DNA of 64,000 nt from Blautia wexlerae DSM 19850. GTDB lineage: Bacteria > Bacillota > Clostridia > Lachnospirales > Lachnospiraceae. Below, in pieces: positions 18,089 through 25,599 of this stretch (position 1 is its first letter; each line of letters begins with the position of its first letter). Position numbers and translations under genes: made by a program. The notes under the pieces are model-generated. The model searched no databases and was not told where the DNA came from. It worked only from the letters and a program-made list of their open reading frames with translations. Where the stretch lies: NCBI RefSeq assembly GCF_025148125.1, contig NZ_CP102267.1, forward strand, positions 4,226,501-4,290,500, in the 5' to 3' direction.

Positions 18089-18337
18089 TTATTCCCCCAC
18101 AAGTGCTTTCAGTTCGTCCAGATCCAGCCAACCTTCGCCATCTTTCACTGCTTCTTCAGCTTCCTGCAGCTTCAGGAGAAGCTTTTTCTCTGCACGATCA
18201 CGCTCATAGTCTTCAATATCCATAACTACAAAACGTCCTCTGCCATTCTTTGTCAGATATACTGGTTCTCCTTTATGACAGTTCTTCAGAACTTCATTAT
18301 AATTTCTCAAATCAGACACTGGTAAAATATTTGCCAT
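18089..18337 (-). CDS. Phd/RelB-type antitoxin
   Basis: 82 residues with the Phd/YefM layout: an N-terminal DNA-binding fold (ILPVSDLRNYNEVLKNCHKGEPVYLTKNGRGRFVVMDIEDYE) and a charged C-terminal helix that would cover the toxin. It precedes the toxin gene, and such antitoxins repress their own operon. The promoter lies about 105 bases upstream. Confidence 0.9.
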   Translation of the reverse strand: MANILPVSDLRNYNEVLKNCHKGEPVYLTKNGRGRFVVMDIEDYERDRAEKKLLLKLQEAEEAVKDGEGWLDLDELKALVGE

Positions 18338-18442
18338 ATTTTTTCAGCTCCTTTCCTTGATAAAGCGGACATTCGCATTCGCTTCTCGCTCATGAGCACA
18401 ACCTACTATGCAGTCCATATTCATATTGTTTCTGTTACTTTT

Positions 18443-18470
18443 ATTATACACAAAAAGCTGTAAAATTCAA
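18443..18470 (-). promoter_or_regulatory. Promoter of the toxin-antitoxin operon
   Basis: On the minus strand TTGAAT (18470-18465) and TATAAT (18448-18443) are 16 bases apart. The -35 box falls in the loop and stem of the hairpin at 18452-18492, so terminator and promoter overlap. Confidence 0.6.
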
Positions 18471-18492
18471 CGTAGATTTTTACAGCTTTTCT
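18452..18492. terminator. Hairpin terminator between xre remnant and TA operon
   Basis: AAAAGCTGTAAAA pairs with TTTTTACAGCTTTT around an 11-base loop. It is symmetric and lies just beyond the 3' end of the split xre gene at 18514. Confidence 0.7.
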
Positions 18493-18986
18493 ATCTCTAT
18501 ATATTTTTACAACTTATTTTAAATGTTCCTCAAAAATTGATTCGAGTTCCTTATTCCCTCTCAAGAATTCATACTCTTTCTTATTTTCAATTTCCGAATA
18601 CAATTCACGAACAAAATTTTTTCCAATTCCCGAAAAGGCTTTTCCCTGTGCAGTATCTTCATACCTGTAATACAAAGGAGATTGTGTCATATTCCAAGGC
18701 TTCTGTGATTCGCTTAATAATTGCTTAATTAATTGAACACATTTTTCTACGTTTTTTCGATATCCAGCAATCAGCAGATATGGCACTGTGTTGCCGTAAT
18801 TCCATAGTCCAAACAGTGATATCATTTGATCTGTAACCTCAGCAATTTTCTCTGCTTTATCATGATTTCCTGTCTCTTCTTCCATTTCTATTAACTTATA
18901 CAAGTAGCTTTGGACATTGATAACTGCCTGTAGCAATTTTCCCTCCAAGAATAACGCAGCAGTATCTGTTCCTTCCTGATGCGCTA

Positions 18987-19865
18987 GAGCGTGTCTGAAA
19001 AACATTTTAAATTGTTTATTTTAACCAAATTAATATTGAGGCGATACAAATAAATCCCAAGTAGGTTGCAGCTAATTTGTCATAACGTGTAGCGATTCGT
19101 CGGAATGCTTTTAATTTCAGAAAATACTTTTCTACTAAATGGCGTTCTTTGTATAACCACCAATCACAATGACGTTCAAATTTAGCTCCCTTTCGGGATG
19201 GAATGGTTGGCTCTCCACCGCGTGCGTACACATAATCAAGCAATTTATTACTGTCATATCCTCGGTCAGCTAACACATTGCTTCCGTTTATTTCAATTTG
19301 ATCGAGCAAAGGGATTGCATAATTGATATCATTACGCTGTCCCTCACTGATCATTAAATAAACTGGATATCCATAGGCATCTACTACCGCATGGATTTTG
19401 GTGCTGGCTCCTCCACGACTATGCCCGATTTCATTTGAAGGCCCCCTTTTTTTGCACCGGCACTATGCTGGTGCGCCTGGATAATAGAAGCATCAATGGA
19501 TAATTCTTCCAATTCTGCTTCAAGACTTAAAATACGGAAAATATTATCAAGGATACCATCATCGATCCATTTTCGGAATCGGCTATAGACAGTTTTCCAT
19601 GAACCATAACGTTCAGGAAGATCGCGCCAAGGTGCCCCACTACGTGCAAGCCATACAATTCCATTCATAATGATACGATTGTCTTTCCTTGGACGTCCTT
19701 GTTTTCCAGTATTTTCAGGAGGTAATAAAGGTTCAATGCGAAGCCATTCTTCATCAGTCAACTCATATCGTCTCAACATAGTGAACACCCCTTTTTCTTT
19801 ATTTTATCATGAAAAAGGGAAATAAAACATGCGTTTTGTGCAATTTTTATTTTTCAGACACGCTC
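18987..19865 (-). mobile_element. IS5-family insertion sequence, copy B (879 bp)
   Basis: Same length, same 16-base inverted repeats and same encoded proteins as the copy at 14366-15244, but in the opposite orientation. TA flanks it at 18985-18986 and 19866-19867. Because both copies have matched TA duplications and each splits a gene that rejoins exactly, they are independent insertions. Confidence 0.95.
19016..19779 (-). CDS. IS5-family transposase (copy B), -1 frameshift product
   Basis: Frame one runs 19779 to 19384 and frame two ends at 19016. Both encoded parts are identical to those of copy A: DDE residues in LSIDAS, LADRGYDS and HLVEKYF. The same A7G5 slippery run near 19450 would fuse the frames. 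No inactivating change is seen, so it should be active. Confidence 0.9.
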
Positions 19866-20581
19866 TAGTACACTTGTTTTCATAATCGTTGCATCAATTA
19901 CAGTATCAGGAATTTTTTTCAAAAGGACATTTGCTTCTTCATATTTCTCCATTTGGACATATTTCGTTGCAAGTATAAAAACACTTGAATTTCTCACTCT
20001 TTCGTCCTGACTATCTGCTGTTCGTTCCAGCCACTCAATGATAGCTGTATTATATTCCATTCGTTCTTCGTCATTAAGATCTGACAAAGTCAAAGATGCG
20101 TTCAGAACAGTTGCGATCTTATAAATTAATAAGTCGCAATGAGGATACTCCTGTATTTTACGAGATGCCATCTCGAAAGCCTTTGTAAAGCTGTCCAATG
20201 AAACTTCCGAAAGTTCATTCACAAATAGTCCAATCTCTTTTTCGGTCAATTCTTCACGAAACGAAAACAATTCATTCATATCAATTTTCAATAATCGTGC
20301 CAAAGCTGGAAGTAATGAGATATCCGGATATGTATTTCCCTTTTCCCATTTATTTACCGCAGGAGTTGACACTCCCAGATAATTTGCCACCTGTTCTTGT
20401 GTTAATCCCACAGTTTTTCTATAGTTTTTTATCTGTTCACCAATACGCATTGTTCTCACCTCCTGTTCTCGCTATAATTATATCGTTACTAGTTCATGTT
20501 TACAATTGAGCCTTTGTTTAATTATCATTCTGTTTTTTTAACTTCTAATTAATTTTTATCTCATGTCTTTACCATCTATTC

Positions 20582-20956
20582 TTACACATAAATTATTTCT
20601 CTCATCACAATTTCTTCCGCGCTGGCTTTGACATTATTCATCAATCTAACCCACCTCATCTGATCCTGCCTCTTTAAGTTTTCATTTACACCCTGTTTTT
20701 CTACCATCTGTTTCATTAACACTTCTACCTGCTCTGTTGCTTCCTGGTCAATCTGATTCAGATGTGCTGTCAGCTTGCCAGATAATAACAAGTTTTGATA
20801 CCGTATTGGTCTATGTTCTTTCAAAAACTGTTTCCGTAACATTCCATATTTTCCATATGTCGGTTCTTCTTCATTCAATACCAGATCCGGCAAATAATAA
20901 TTTCCACACAGGGTATAGCTTAATCCATTCTTTTCATCATAAATGTGTTTTTCCAT
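20582..20956 (-). CDS. TnpV-like transposon-encoded protein
   Basis: 124 residues starting MEKHIYDEKNGLSYTLCGNYYLPDL, the start pattern of TnpV proteins carried by Tn4451-type and related clostridial mobilizable elements. The usual middle (LKEHRPIRYQNLLLSGKLTAHLNQIDQEA) and end (RWVRLMNNVKASAEEIVMREIIY) are all present, so it is full length. TnpV has no proven function. The ATG at 20956 is preferred over a start 66 bases upstream, which lacks family similarity. It follows a relaxase remnant on the same strand. Confidence 0.8.
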   Translation of the reverse strand: MEKHIYDEKNGLSYTLCGNYYLPDLVLNEEEPTYGKYGMLRKQFLKEHRPIRYQNLLLSGKLTAHLNQIDQEATEQVEVLMKQMVEKQGVNENLKRQDQMRWVRLMNNVKASAEEIVMREIIYV

Positions 20957-20960
20957 GATT

Positions 20961-21440
20961 TTATCTCTCCATTTCTCTATTTTTTGATTTATTTTTCTTA
21001 CGCTGCTGATTCTCCATCTCACTCTTTTTTATTCCCCAGGCTAATCTTTCATGAATACTTCCCTTCGGCATTTGTTCCATCCGCTGCTTTTCTTCCAGAG
21101 CTTTCTCATTGCGAATATCCTGCTGTACTGCCGCATCTACCGTCTCTATTCCCAGAACACGCACAACACGATCATACCTATCAGAAACGCCTTGCATTAT
21201 ATTCTTTTCTTCTGATAATTTATGATTTTCTTTACGCATATCATCCAACTCCTTCTGAATACCGTTATATTTTTGTTTCAGCTTTTGATATTTGCTCTTC
21301 CAATTTTCCACCTCTTTTGTAAGTTCTTTAACCTGTGCAGCCATTGCCCCAACCTTATTTTTTATCTGAAGAAACAGCGGTTTGATTTTTTTGTCCCGGT
21401 AAGTCGCTGCCCGTTCCAACGTGCCAGCTTCCGGTAACAA
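20961..21440 (-). pseudogene. C-terminal fragment of a mobilization relaxase
   Basis: A coiled-coil tail rich in Lys and Glu (QVKELTKEVENWKSKYQKLKQKY), followed by a hydrophilic end, typical of the C-terminus of Mob-type relaxases in clostridial elements. The frame continues upstream past about 21440, but there it encodes unrelated sequence, so the catalytic N-terminal part has been lost at a recombination junction. It stops a few bases before TnpV. Confidence 0.55.
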
Positions 21441-21452
21441 CATTTTAACTGT

Positions 21453-21623
21453 ATGTACCACAACGCAGACCGACGCAGGACGATAGGCAAGATCACCGCA
21501 GCCATGCCGGGTATGGACGGGGATATGTGGACGCTGGCCCAGCAGACCCTTTCCAAGCTGAAACGTATGACGGATTCTGACTATGACAGCCAGAAATTCT
21601 ATTTCACAGACGAGAACGAATAA
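21453..21623 (+). pseudogene. C-terminal fragment of a TTAP-like transposon-transfer protein
   Basis: The plus-strand frame NADRRRTIGKITAAMPG...TLAQQTLSKLKRMTDSDYDS ending at 21623 resembles the C-terminal two thirds of small transposon-transfer assisting proteins (TTAP) of clostridial conjugative transposons. The N-terminal part is absent; the junction with the oppositely oriented relaxase fragment is near 21450. A strong hairpin terminator follows. Confidence 0.45.
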
Positions 21624-21631
21624 ATAACAGC

Positions 21632-21685
21632 AGACGCCGGGCGCGGCGGCCATGTGGCCGCTTGCGTCCGGCGTCTTTTCTTTTT
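21632..21685 (+). terminator. Strong GC-rich terminator
   Basis: AGACGCCGG and GCGGCC segments pair with CCGGCGTCT and GGCCGC, followed by TTTTCTTTTT. It follows the TTAP-like fragment. Confidence 0.85.
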
Positions 21686-21693
21686 GCCTGTTC

Positions 21694-21705
21694 CTACGCA
21701 TTTAG
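21694..21705 (+). repeat. 12-base repeat CTACGCATTTAG, copy 1
   Basis: First of three exact copies in 510 bases. The 70-80 bases after it also resemble those after copy 2 (shared GGGGATAG.ATAAA and AAGCCTTGAAA). Confidence 0.7.
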
Positions 21706-22088
21706 AACCCAGTATTGACGGGGATAGGATAAAGTATTCGCCCACCTCTGCAAACGTGCGGGAGAAGCCTTGAAACTGGCGGTTATCAGCCCCGAAAGGC
21801 GTAGGTTACAGTCATTATTAGCCCCCGAAATAGGTACAGACGCGCAGCGGGTGTATCTGTTTCGGGGGTGTACAGGTGATAGCCGCAAAGCGGCGTAAGA
21901 GGGTGCAGCCCTCTTGATCGTTATTCTTGTTCCAGCGGGAAGCTCGGCAACGGCGGCTTTGATTGTTTCATAGTCCAGCAGCTTTTCTTGTCCGTCCATC
22001 CTGATACCCCCGTCAGATTGATTTTTTCCATGATACCATATCTGGGAGTATGGAGCCAGAGAAACCGGCGATTTTCTGCTGGTAAATT

Positions 22089-22100
22089 CTACGCATTTAG
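22089..22100 (+). repeat. 12-base repeat CTACGCATTTAG, copy 2
   Basis: Exact copy of the repeat at 21694. With copy 3 it forms an inverted pair 90 bases apart. Confidence 0.7.
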
Positions 22101-22189
22101 AGCGGCACTATGGCGGGGATAGAATAAAACACTCACATACCCCGCCGACTATGCGGGAAAAGCCTTGAAATATAGGGCTTTTTAAGGCC

Positions 22190-22201
22190 CTAAATGCGTA
22201 G
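22190..22201 (-). repeat. 12-base repeat CTACGCATTTAG, copy 3 (inverted)
   Basis: Exact inverted copy (CTAAATGCGTAG on the plus strand). It closes the palindromic border immediately upstream of the lantibiotic-immunity cassette. Confidence 0.7.
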
Positions 22202-22263
22202 GTTGGTGCTTTGTTGCGATATGCTCCACGGTTACGGTGTATTGTTCATATTCTGTTTTCGGG

Positions 22264-22299
22264 AATCTTTATGAAATCTTCAAAATTGCCCGGTATGCT
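22264..22299 (+). promoter_or_regulatory. Putative LanR-controlled promoter of lanFEGI
   Basis: Two AATCTT boxes 11 bases apart (22264 and 22275) precede a TATGCT -10 box by 13 bases. One-turn spaced direct repeats near the -35 region are the usual binding site of OmpR-type response regulators. The same arrangement recurs at 27001. Confidence 0.6.
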
Positions 22300-22330
22300 A
22301 TCCGTAAAATCAAAGAAAGGACTTGATTAT

Positions 22331-23035
22331 ATGGATATGATTTTGAAAACGACTGACCTCTGCAAAAATTTCAAGGGGCAAATGGCGGTAAACAATGTGT
22401 CACTGAACATCCGGCGCAACTCGGTTTATGGTCTGCTGGGGCCGAATGGGGCTGGCAAATCCACGATCTTAAAAATGCTCACCGGCATTTTGCGCCCCAC
22501 ATCGGGAAGCATCGAGTTTGACGGCCACCCGTGGAAGCGGAATGATCTGGAGCATATCGGTGCTTTGATTGAGATGCCCCCGCTTTACGAAAATCTGACT
22601 GCATACGAAAATCTCAAAGTCAGAACTACATTGCTCGGCCTGGACGATGCACGAATTAACGAGGTATTGCAAATTGTCCAGCTCACGAATACCGGCAAGA
22701 AACGGGCCGGGCAGTTTTCTCTTGGTATGAAGCAGCGGCTTGGTATTGCTATTGCATTGCTGAACAGTCCCCAGCTTTTGATTCTGGATGAACCGACTAA
22801 CGGCCTTGACCCTTTAGGGATTGAGGAACTTCGAGAGTTAATTCGCTCTTTTCCCTGCAAAGGGATTACAGTTATTTTGTCCAGCCATATTCTGTCAGAA
22901 GTCCAGCAGATTGCAGATCATGTGGGTATCATTGCTGGCGGCGTCCTTGGATATGAGGGAGAGCTTCGCGCCGGTGAAGATTTGGAACAACTCTTTATGG
23001 ATGTTATTCGCAGAAATGGTAAGGAGGGATATTAA
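22331..23035 (+). CDS. lanF: Lantibiotic immunity ABC transporter, ATP-binding subunit LanF
   Basis: 234 residues with Walker A GPNGAGKS, a Q-loop-type region, the signature FSLGMKQRLG, Walker B LLILDEPTNGLDP and a SSHILSE switch. The overall sequence is that of the LanF/NisF/SpaF group, which powers expulsion of a lantibiotic from the membrane. The ATG at 22331 follows AAAGGA. The two permeases follow directly with no gap, so F, E and G form the standard self-protection transporter. No lantibiotic precursor or modification gene is present. Confidence 0.9.
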   Translation: MDMILKTTDLCKNFKGQMAVNNVSLNIRRNSVYGLLGPNGAGKSTILKMLTGILRPTSGSIEFDGHPWKRNDLEHIGALIEMPPLYENLTAYENLKVRTTLLGLDDARINEVLQIVQLTNTGKKRAGQFSLGMKQRLGIAIALLNSPQLLILDEPTNGLDPLGIEELRELIRSFPCKGITVILSSHILSEVQQIADHVGIIAGGVLGYEGELRAGEDLEQLFMDVIRRNGKEGY

Positions 23036-23782
23036 ATGGAGATGGCATATATTCAGGCAGAGAACCTAAAGCATAAGAGAACTTTCACAAAAACGCTGAT
23101 CGTTCTGGCCCCGTTTGTAACTGCGCTTATGAACTTTTTTGCCCCTCTTTGGTTCCAGCTCAATTCTTATAATTGGTGGTATAACCTGCTTTATCCTGGA
23201 TTCCTTACGCTCACCTGTGCCTTGATTGAACAGCGGGATAATGGCAAACTAAAATATCGTGCCGTTGCTTCATTGCCTGTTTCGCAGAACAAAGTCTGGA
23301 AAGCAAAAATTGGAGTGGCCGGTATTTACTCCTGTGTGGGGAATTTCATTTTCCTGGCGCTAAATCTGTTGGGCGGTTTTGCAATATTAGTTATCAACGA
23401 AATTCCCCTGACAATCGGAATTTGGCAGGCTGCGGCCGGAACAGCTTGTATTGTCATTGCAAGCCTATGGGAAGTTCCGCTGTGCTTATGGTTATCAAAA
23501 AAAGTTGGTATCTTTGTCACGGTTATTCTTAATGCCGGACTTGGAAGCGTTTTAGGGATTTTCACGGCTACAACCTCTTTGTGGATGATCTGCCCGTATA
23601 GCTGGGTGCCGCATCTTATGATTTCCGTGTTAGGTATTTTGCCTAATGGTGAGCCGGTTGCAGATCAGAGTACGGCAATGGCATTTTGGATGATTATACT
23701 TGTATTGGTCATTTCGCTGGCCTGGTTTGCGGCGCTGTCATTTTTAACTGCAAGATGGTTTGAGAAAAAGGAGGTGGGGTAA
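23036..23782 (+). CDS. lanE: Lantibiotic immunity ABC permease, MutE/EpiE-type (LanE)
   Basis: 248 residues with six predicted membrane segments, the first near residues 22-40 (LIVLAPFVTALMNFFAPLW), typical of the MutE/EpiE permease group. The start is coupled to the lanF stop. It forms half of the membrane channel with LanG. The C-terminus ends in a charged RWFEKKEVG. The reading frame is intact. Confidence 0.87.
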   Translation: MEMAYIQAENLKHKRTFTKTLIVLAPFVTALMNFFAPLWFQLNSYNWWYNLLYPGFLTLTCALIEQRDNGKLKYRAVASLPVSQNKVWKAKIGVAGIYSCVGNFIFLALNLLGGFAILVINEIPLTIGIWQAAAGTACIVIASLWEVPLCLWLSKKVGIFVTVILNAGLGSVLGIFTATTSLWMICPYSWVPHLMISVLGILPNGEPVADQSTAMAFWMIILVLVISLAWFAALSFLTARWFEKKEVG

Positions 23783-23784
23783 CT

Positions 23785-24528
23785 ATGGTATCTGTGGTTC
23801 GCTGCTGGAAAGCAGAATATCAGAAGTGTAAACATAGCATTTTGCTCTATATGCACAGCATGATTCCGATTATATGTGCGGCGATTTTTGCGGGTTACTA
23901 TCATATATCCAGATGGGAACTGGCAACCAAAATCAGTGCCTATCTGGAAGTGCTGGCCGTTGCGTTCCCGTTTCTGATCGGCATTATTGTGGGCCTGGTT
24001 GTTCAGATTGAAAATCAGGCCGGGCATTATCAGCTTTTGTTGGGAACAATCCCATCTCGCATGGCAACGTATATTGGTAAACTTGGTTTTCTGATGATCT
24101 GTGCTTTTGGCGCAACATTTTTAGCGTTAGGAACATTCGCTGCACTATATAGGGATGCTCCGGCAAGCCTTTACCTGAAAGCAGGGATTCTATTGTTGAT
24201 TACCATGCTTCCCATTTACCTGATTCATTTGTTTGTGGGAATGAGCTTCGGAAAAGGTGCATCTATGGGATTGGGAATTGCAGGGAGTTTAATAGCTGCC
24301 CTTATGATAACAGGGCTTGGTGACGCTACATGGAAATATATTCCCTGGGCCTGGGGCGTTCGTGCTATGGATTACACTGTGCTTGCATGGGATAGCCCCC
24401 AACTGTATGCACAGGTAAAAACCGATTTTTTCAGCGGTATGATTATTTCTGTATGCTGCACTGTTTGTCTGCTGATTGCCAGTTTGGTTTGGTTTCATGG
24501 TTGGGAGGGAGGTAAAAACAGTGAATAA
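23785..24528 (+). CDS. lanG: Lantibiotic immunity ABC permease, MutG-type (LanG)
   Basis: 247 residues with about six membrane segments. The opening VRCWKAEYQKCKHSILLYMHSMIP matches the MutG/SpaG permease group, where a short amphipathic start precedes the first helix. It begins two bases after lanE and its end overlaps the lanI start by eight bases. Together with LanE it makes the transmembrane part of the exporter. Confidence 0.87.
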   Translation: MVSVVRCWKAEYQKCKHSILLYMHSMIPIICAAIFAGYYHISRWELATKISAYLEVLAVAFPFLIGIIVGLVVQIENQAGHYQLLLGTIPSRMATYIGKLGFLMICAFGATFLALGTFAALYRDAPASLYLKAGILLLITMLPIYLIHLFVGMSFGKGASMGLGIAGSLIAALMITGLGDATWKYIPWAWGVRAMDYTVLAWDSPQLYAQVKTDFFSGMIISVCCTVCLLIASLVWFHGWEGGKNSE

Positions 24529-24898
24529 AAAGTGCCTGTTTGCCGTGGTAATTGTGCTTGTAAGTCTTATATGCTTATCGGCCTGCGGTGCGCTCCGCGA
24601 TACCGCCGATAAAAATAAGGCGTTAAATGAATCTCTGCCGTATTATGAGCTGAACGCCGCAAACTATGATGAAATTTCATATAACGGCCTGACATATACC
24701 ATAACGGATGAATGTCTTGAAATGTCAGAACTGCAAGAAGAAATCGGGCAGGTATCGAAACGCTTCAAAAATGTGGCGGGGGAAGATTTCAGTTTCGGCT
24801 ACGTTTACAGTATTGTGGATGTGGATATAAGCAATGCCGTAGCTGTAAATATCAACAATGAATATCGGAAAGCTGACATTAAAAATAATGATGAGTAA
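24521..24898 (+). CDS. lanI: NisI/SpaI-like lantibiotic immunity lipoprotein (LanI)
   Basis: 125 residues. The N-terminus is a lipoprotein signal: basic start, hydrophobic core and lipobox LSAC at about residues 18-21. The mature part contains YNGLTYTITDECLEMSELQEEIG, a pattern of the NisI/SpaI immunity family, which binds the lantibiotic outside the cell. The start is a GTG at 24521 with GGGAGG eight to nine bases upstream, inside the end of lanG. It completes the FEGI set. Confidence 0.82.
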   Translation: MNKKCLFAVVIVLVSLICLSACGALRDTADKNKALNESLPYYELNAANYDEISYNGLTYTITDECLEMSELQEEIGQVSKRFKNVAGEDFSFGYVYSIVDVDISNAVAVNINNEYRKADIKNNDE

Positions 24899-24909
24899 CC
24901 TCGACAATG

Positions 24910-24918
24910 TGGTATAAT
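24910..24918 (+). promoter_or_regulatory. Extended -10 promoter ahead of lanRK
   Basis: TGGTATAAT fits the extended -10 consensus TGnTATAAT. No good -35 is present, as often with extended -10 promoters. The leader to the TTG start would be short, about a dozen bases. Confidence 0.5.
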
Positions 24919-24936
24919 GGGGCGGGAGGTGATTTT

Positions 24937-25599
24937 TTGACCCACTTACTTGTAGTTGACGATGAAGTTTCTATCTTGGAATTGATTAAGAACAGTTTGA
25001 GGAAAGATGGATATTTGATAACAGTCTGTCAAAATGCGGATGATGTAGACATCAAAAAGCTGCATTTCTATGACCTCATTCTTTTGGATGTGATGATGCC
25101 TGGCACAGACGGGTTTGAGTTTTGCAAACAGATCAGGAATATGGTAGACTGCCCGATTCTCTTTCTGACCGCAAAGACATTAGAGGAAGATATATTGTTT
25201 GGATTGGGCATCGGTGCGGATGATTATATTACGAAACCTTTTCGTATTCAGGAGCTTCGCGCCCGTGTCGCGGCACATTTACGCAGAGAAAAAAGGGAGC
25301 ATCACAGCACACTTTCATTTGAGCCTGATATAAGATTTGACCTTTCCGCAAAAGTACTGTATGTTTCAGAACAGCCGGTTCCCCTTACCAAAAGCGAGTA
25401 TTCAATCTGTGAATACCTTGCGAAAAACCGGGGACAGGTTTTTGCAAAAGAACAAATCTATGAAGCCGTTTTCGGGTTTGATGGAATAGGCGATAACTCT
25501 ACGATCTCAACGCATATAAAAAATATTCGTGCGAAATTGGAGCATTTCAAAATAAGTCCGATCAGCACCGTATGGGGGATAGGATATAAATGGGAGTGA
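24937..25599 (+). CDS. lanR: OmpR-type response regulator of the immunity cassette (LanR)
   Basis: 221 residues: a receiver domain (acidic pair DDE near residue 8, phospho-acceptor Asp in LILLDVMMPG, Lys in DDYITKPF) and a winged-helix effector domain (SEYSICEYLAKNRGQVFAKEQIYEAVFG, then STISTHIKNIRAKL). The TTG start at 24937 is chosen because GGGAGG lies about seven bases upstream and the receiver begins immediately. It overlaps the kinase gene by ten bases. It probably binds the AATCTT repeats at 22264 and 27001. Confidence 0.88.
   Translation: MTHLLVVDDEVSILELIKNSLRKDGYLITVCQNADDVDIKKLHFYDLILLDVMMPGTDGFEFCKQIRNMVDCPILFLTAKTLEEDILFGLGIGADDYITKPFRIQELRARVAAHLRREKREHHSTLSFEPDIRFDLSAKVLYVSEQPVPLTKSEYSICEYLAKNRGQVFAKEQIYEAVFGFDGIGDNSTISTHIKNIRAKLEHFKISPISTVWGIGYKWE

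Larger units (their letters stand above)
18514..20450 (-). pseudogene. Xre-family regulator with tetratricopeptide-like tail, split by IS5 copy B
   Basis: The 5' part (20450 to 19866) has an N-terminal helix-turn-helix (IKNYRKTVGLTQEQVANYLGVSTPAVNKWEKG) and a helical middle. The 3' part (18984 to 18514) continues the helical region. Joined at the TA target they read ...IMKTSVL-AHQEGTDTAALF... without a frameshift, giving about 350 residues. This is the class of Xre regulators with a helical repeat domain that often binds small ligands or peptides. The ATG at 20450 follows AGGAGG by eight bases. The IS removes the C-terminal part from the DNA-binding half. An ATG in the IS end (19005) could start the tail alone. 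Confidence 0.88.
21706..22263. other. GC-rich structured stretch, mostly non-coding
   Basis: Several hairpins follow each other: CCCCCGAAATA with TGTTTCGGGGG, GCCGC-AAA-GCGGC, and AGAGGG-TGCAG-CCCTCT (21830-21920). A minus-strand frame starting at 21999 (MDGQEKLLDYETIKAAVAEL) looks like the head of a transposon helix-turn-helix gene, but runs straight into the hairpins, so I regard it as a truncated remnant. No other gene is supported up to the lantibiotic cassette. Confidence 0.45.

Noticed and set aside
14366..19865. Composite transposon bounded by the two IS5-family copies
   Set aside because: Each copy has its own matched TA duplication and splits a gene that rejoins exactly; a composite unit would have its duplication only at the outer ends.
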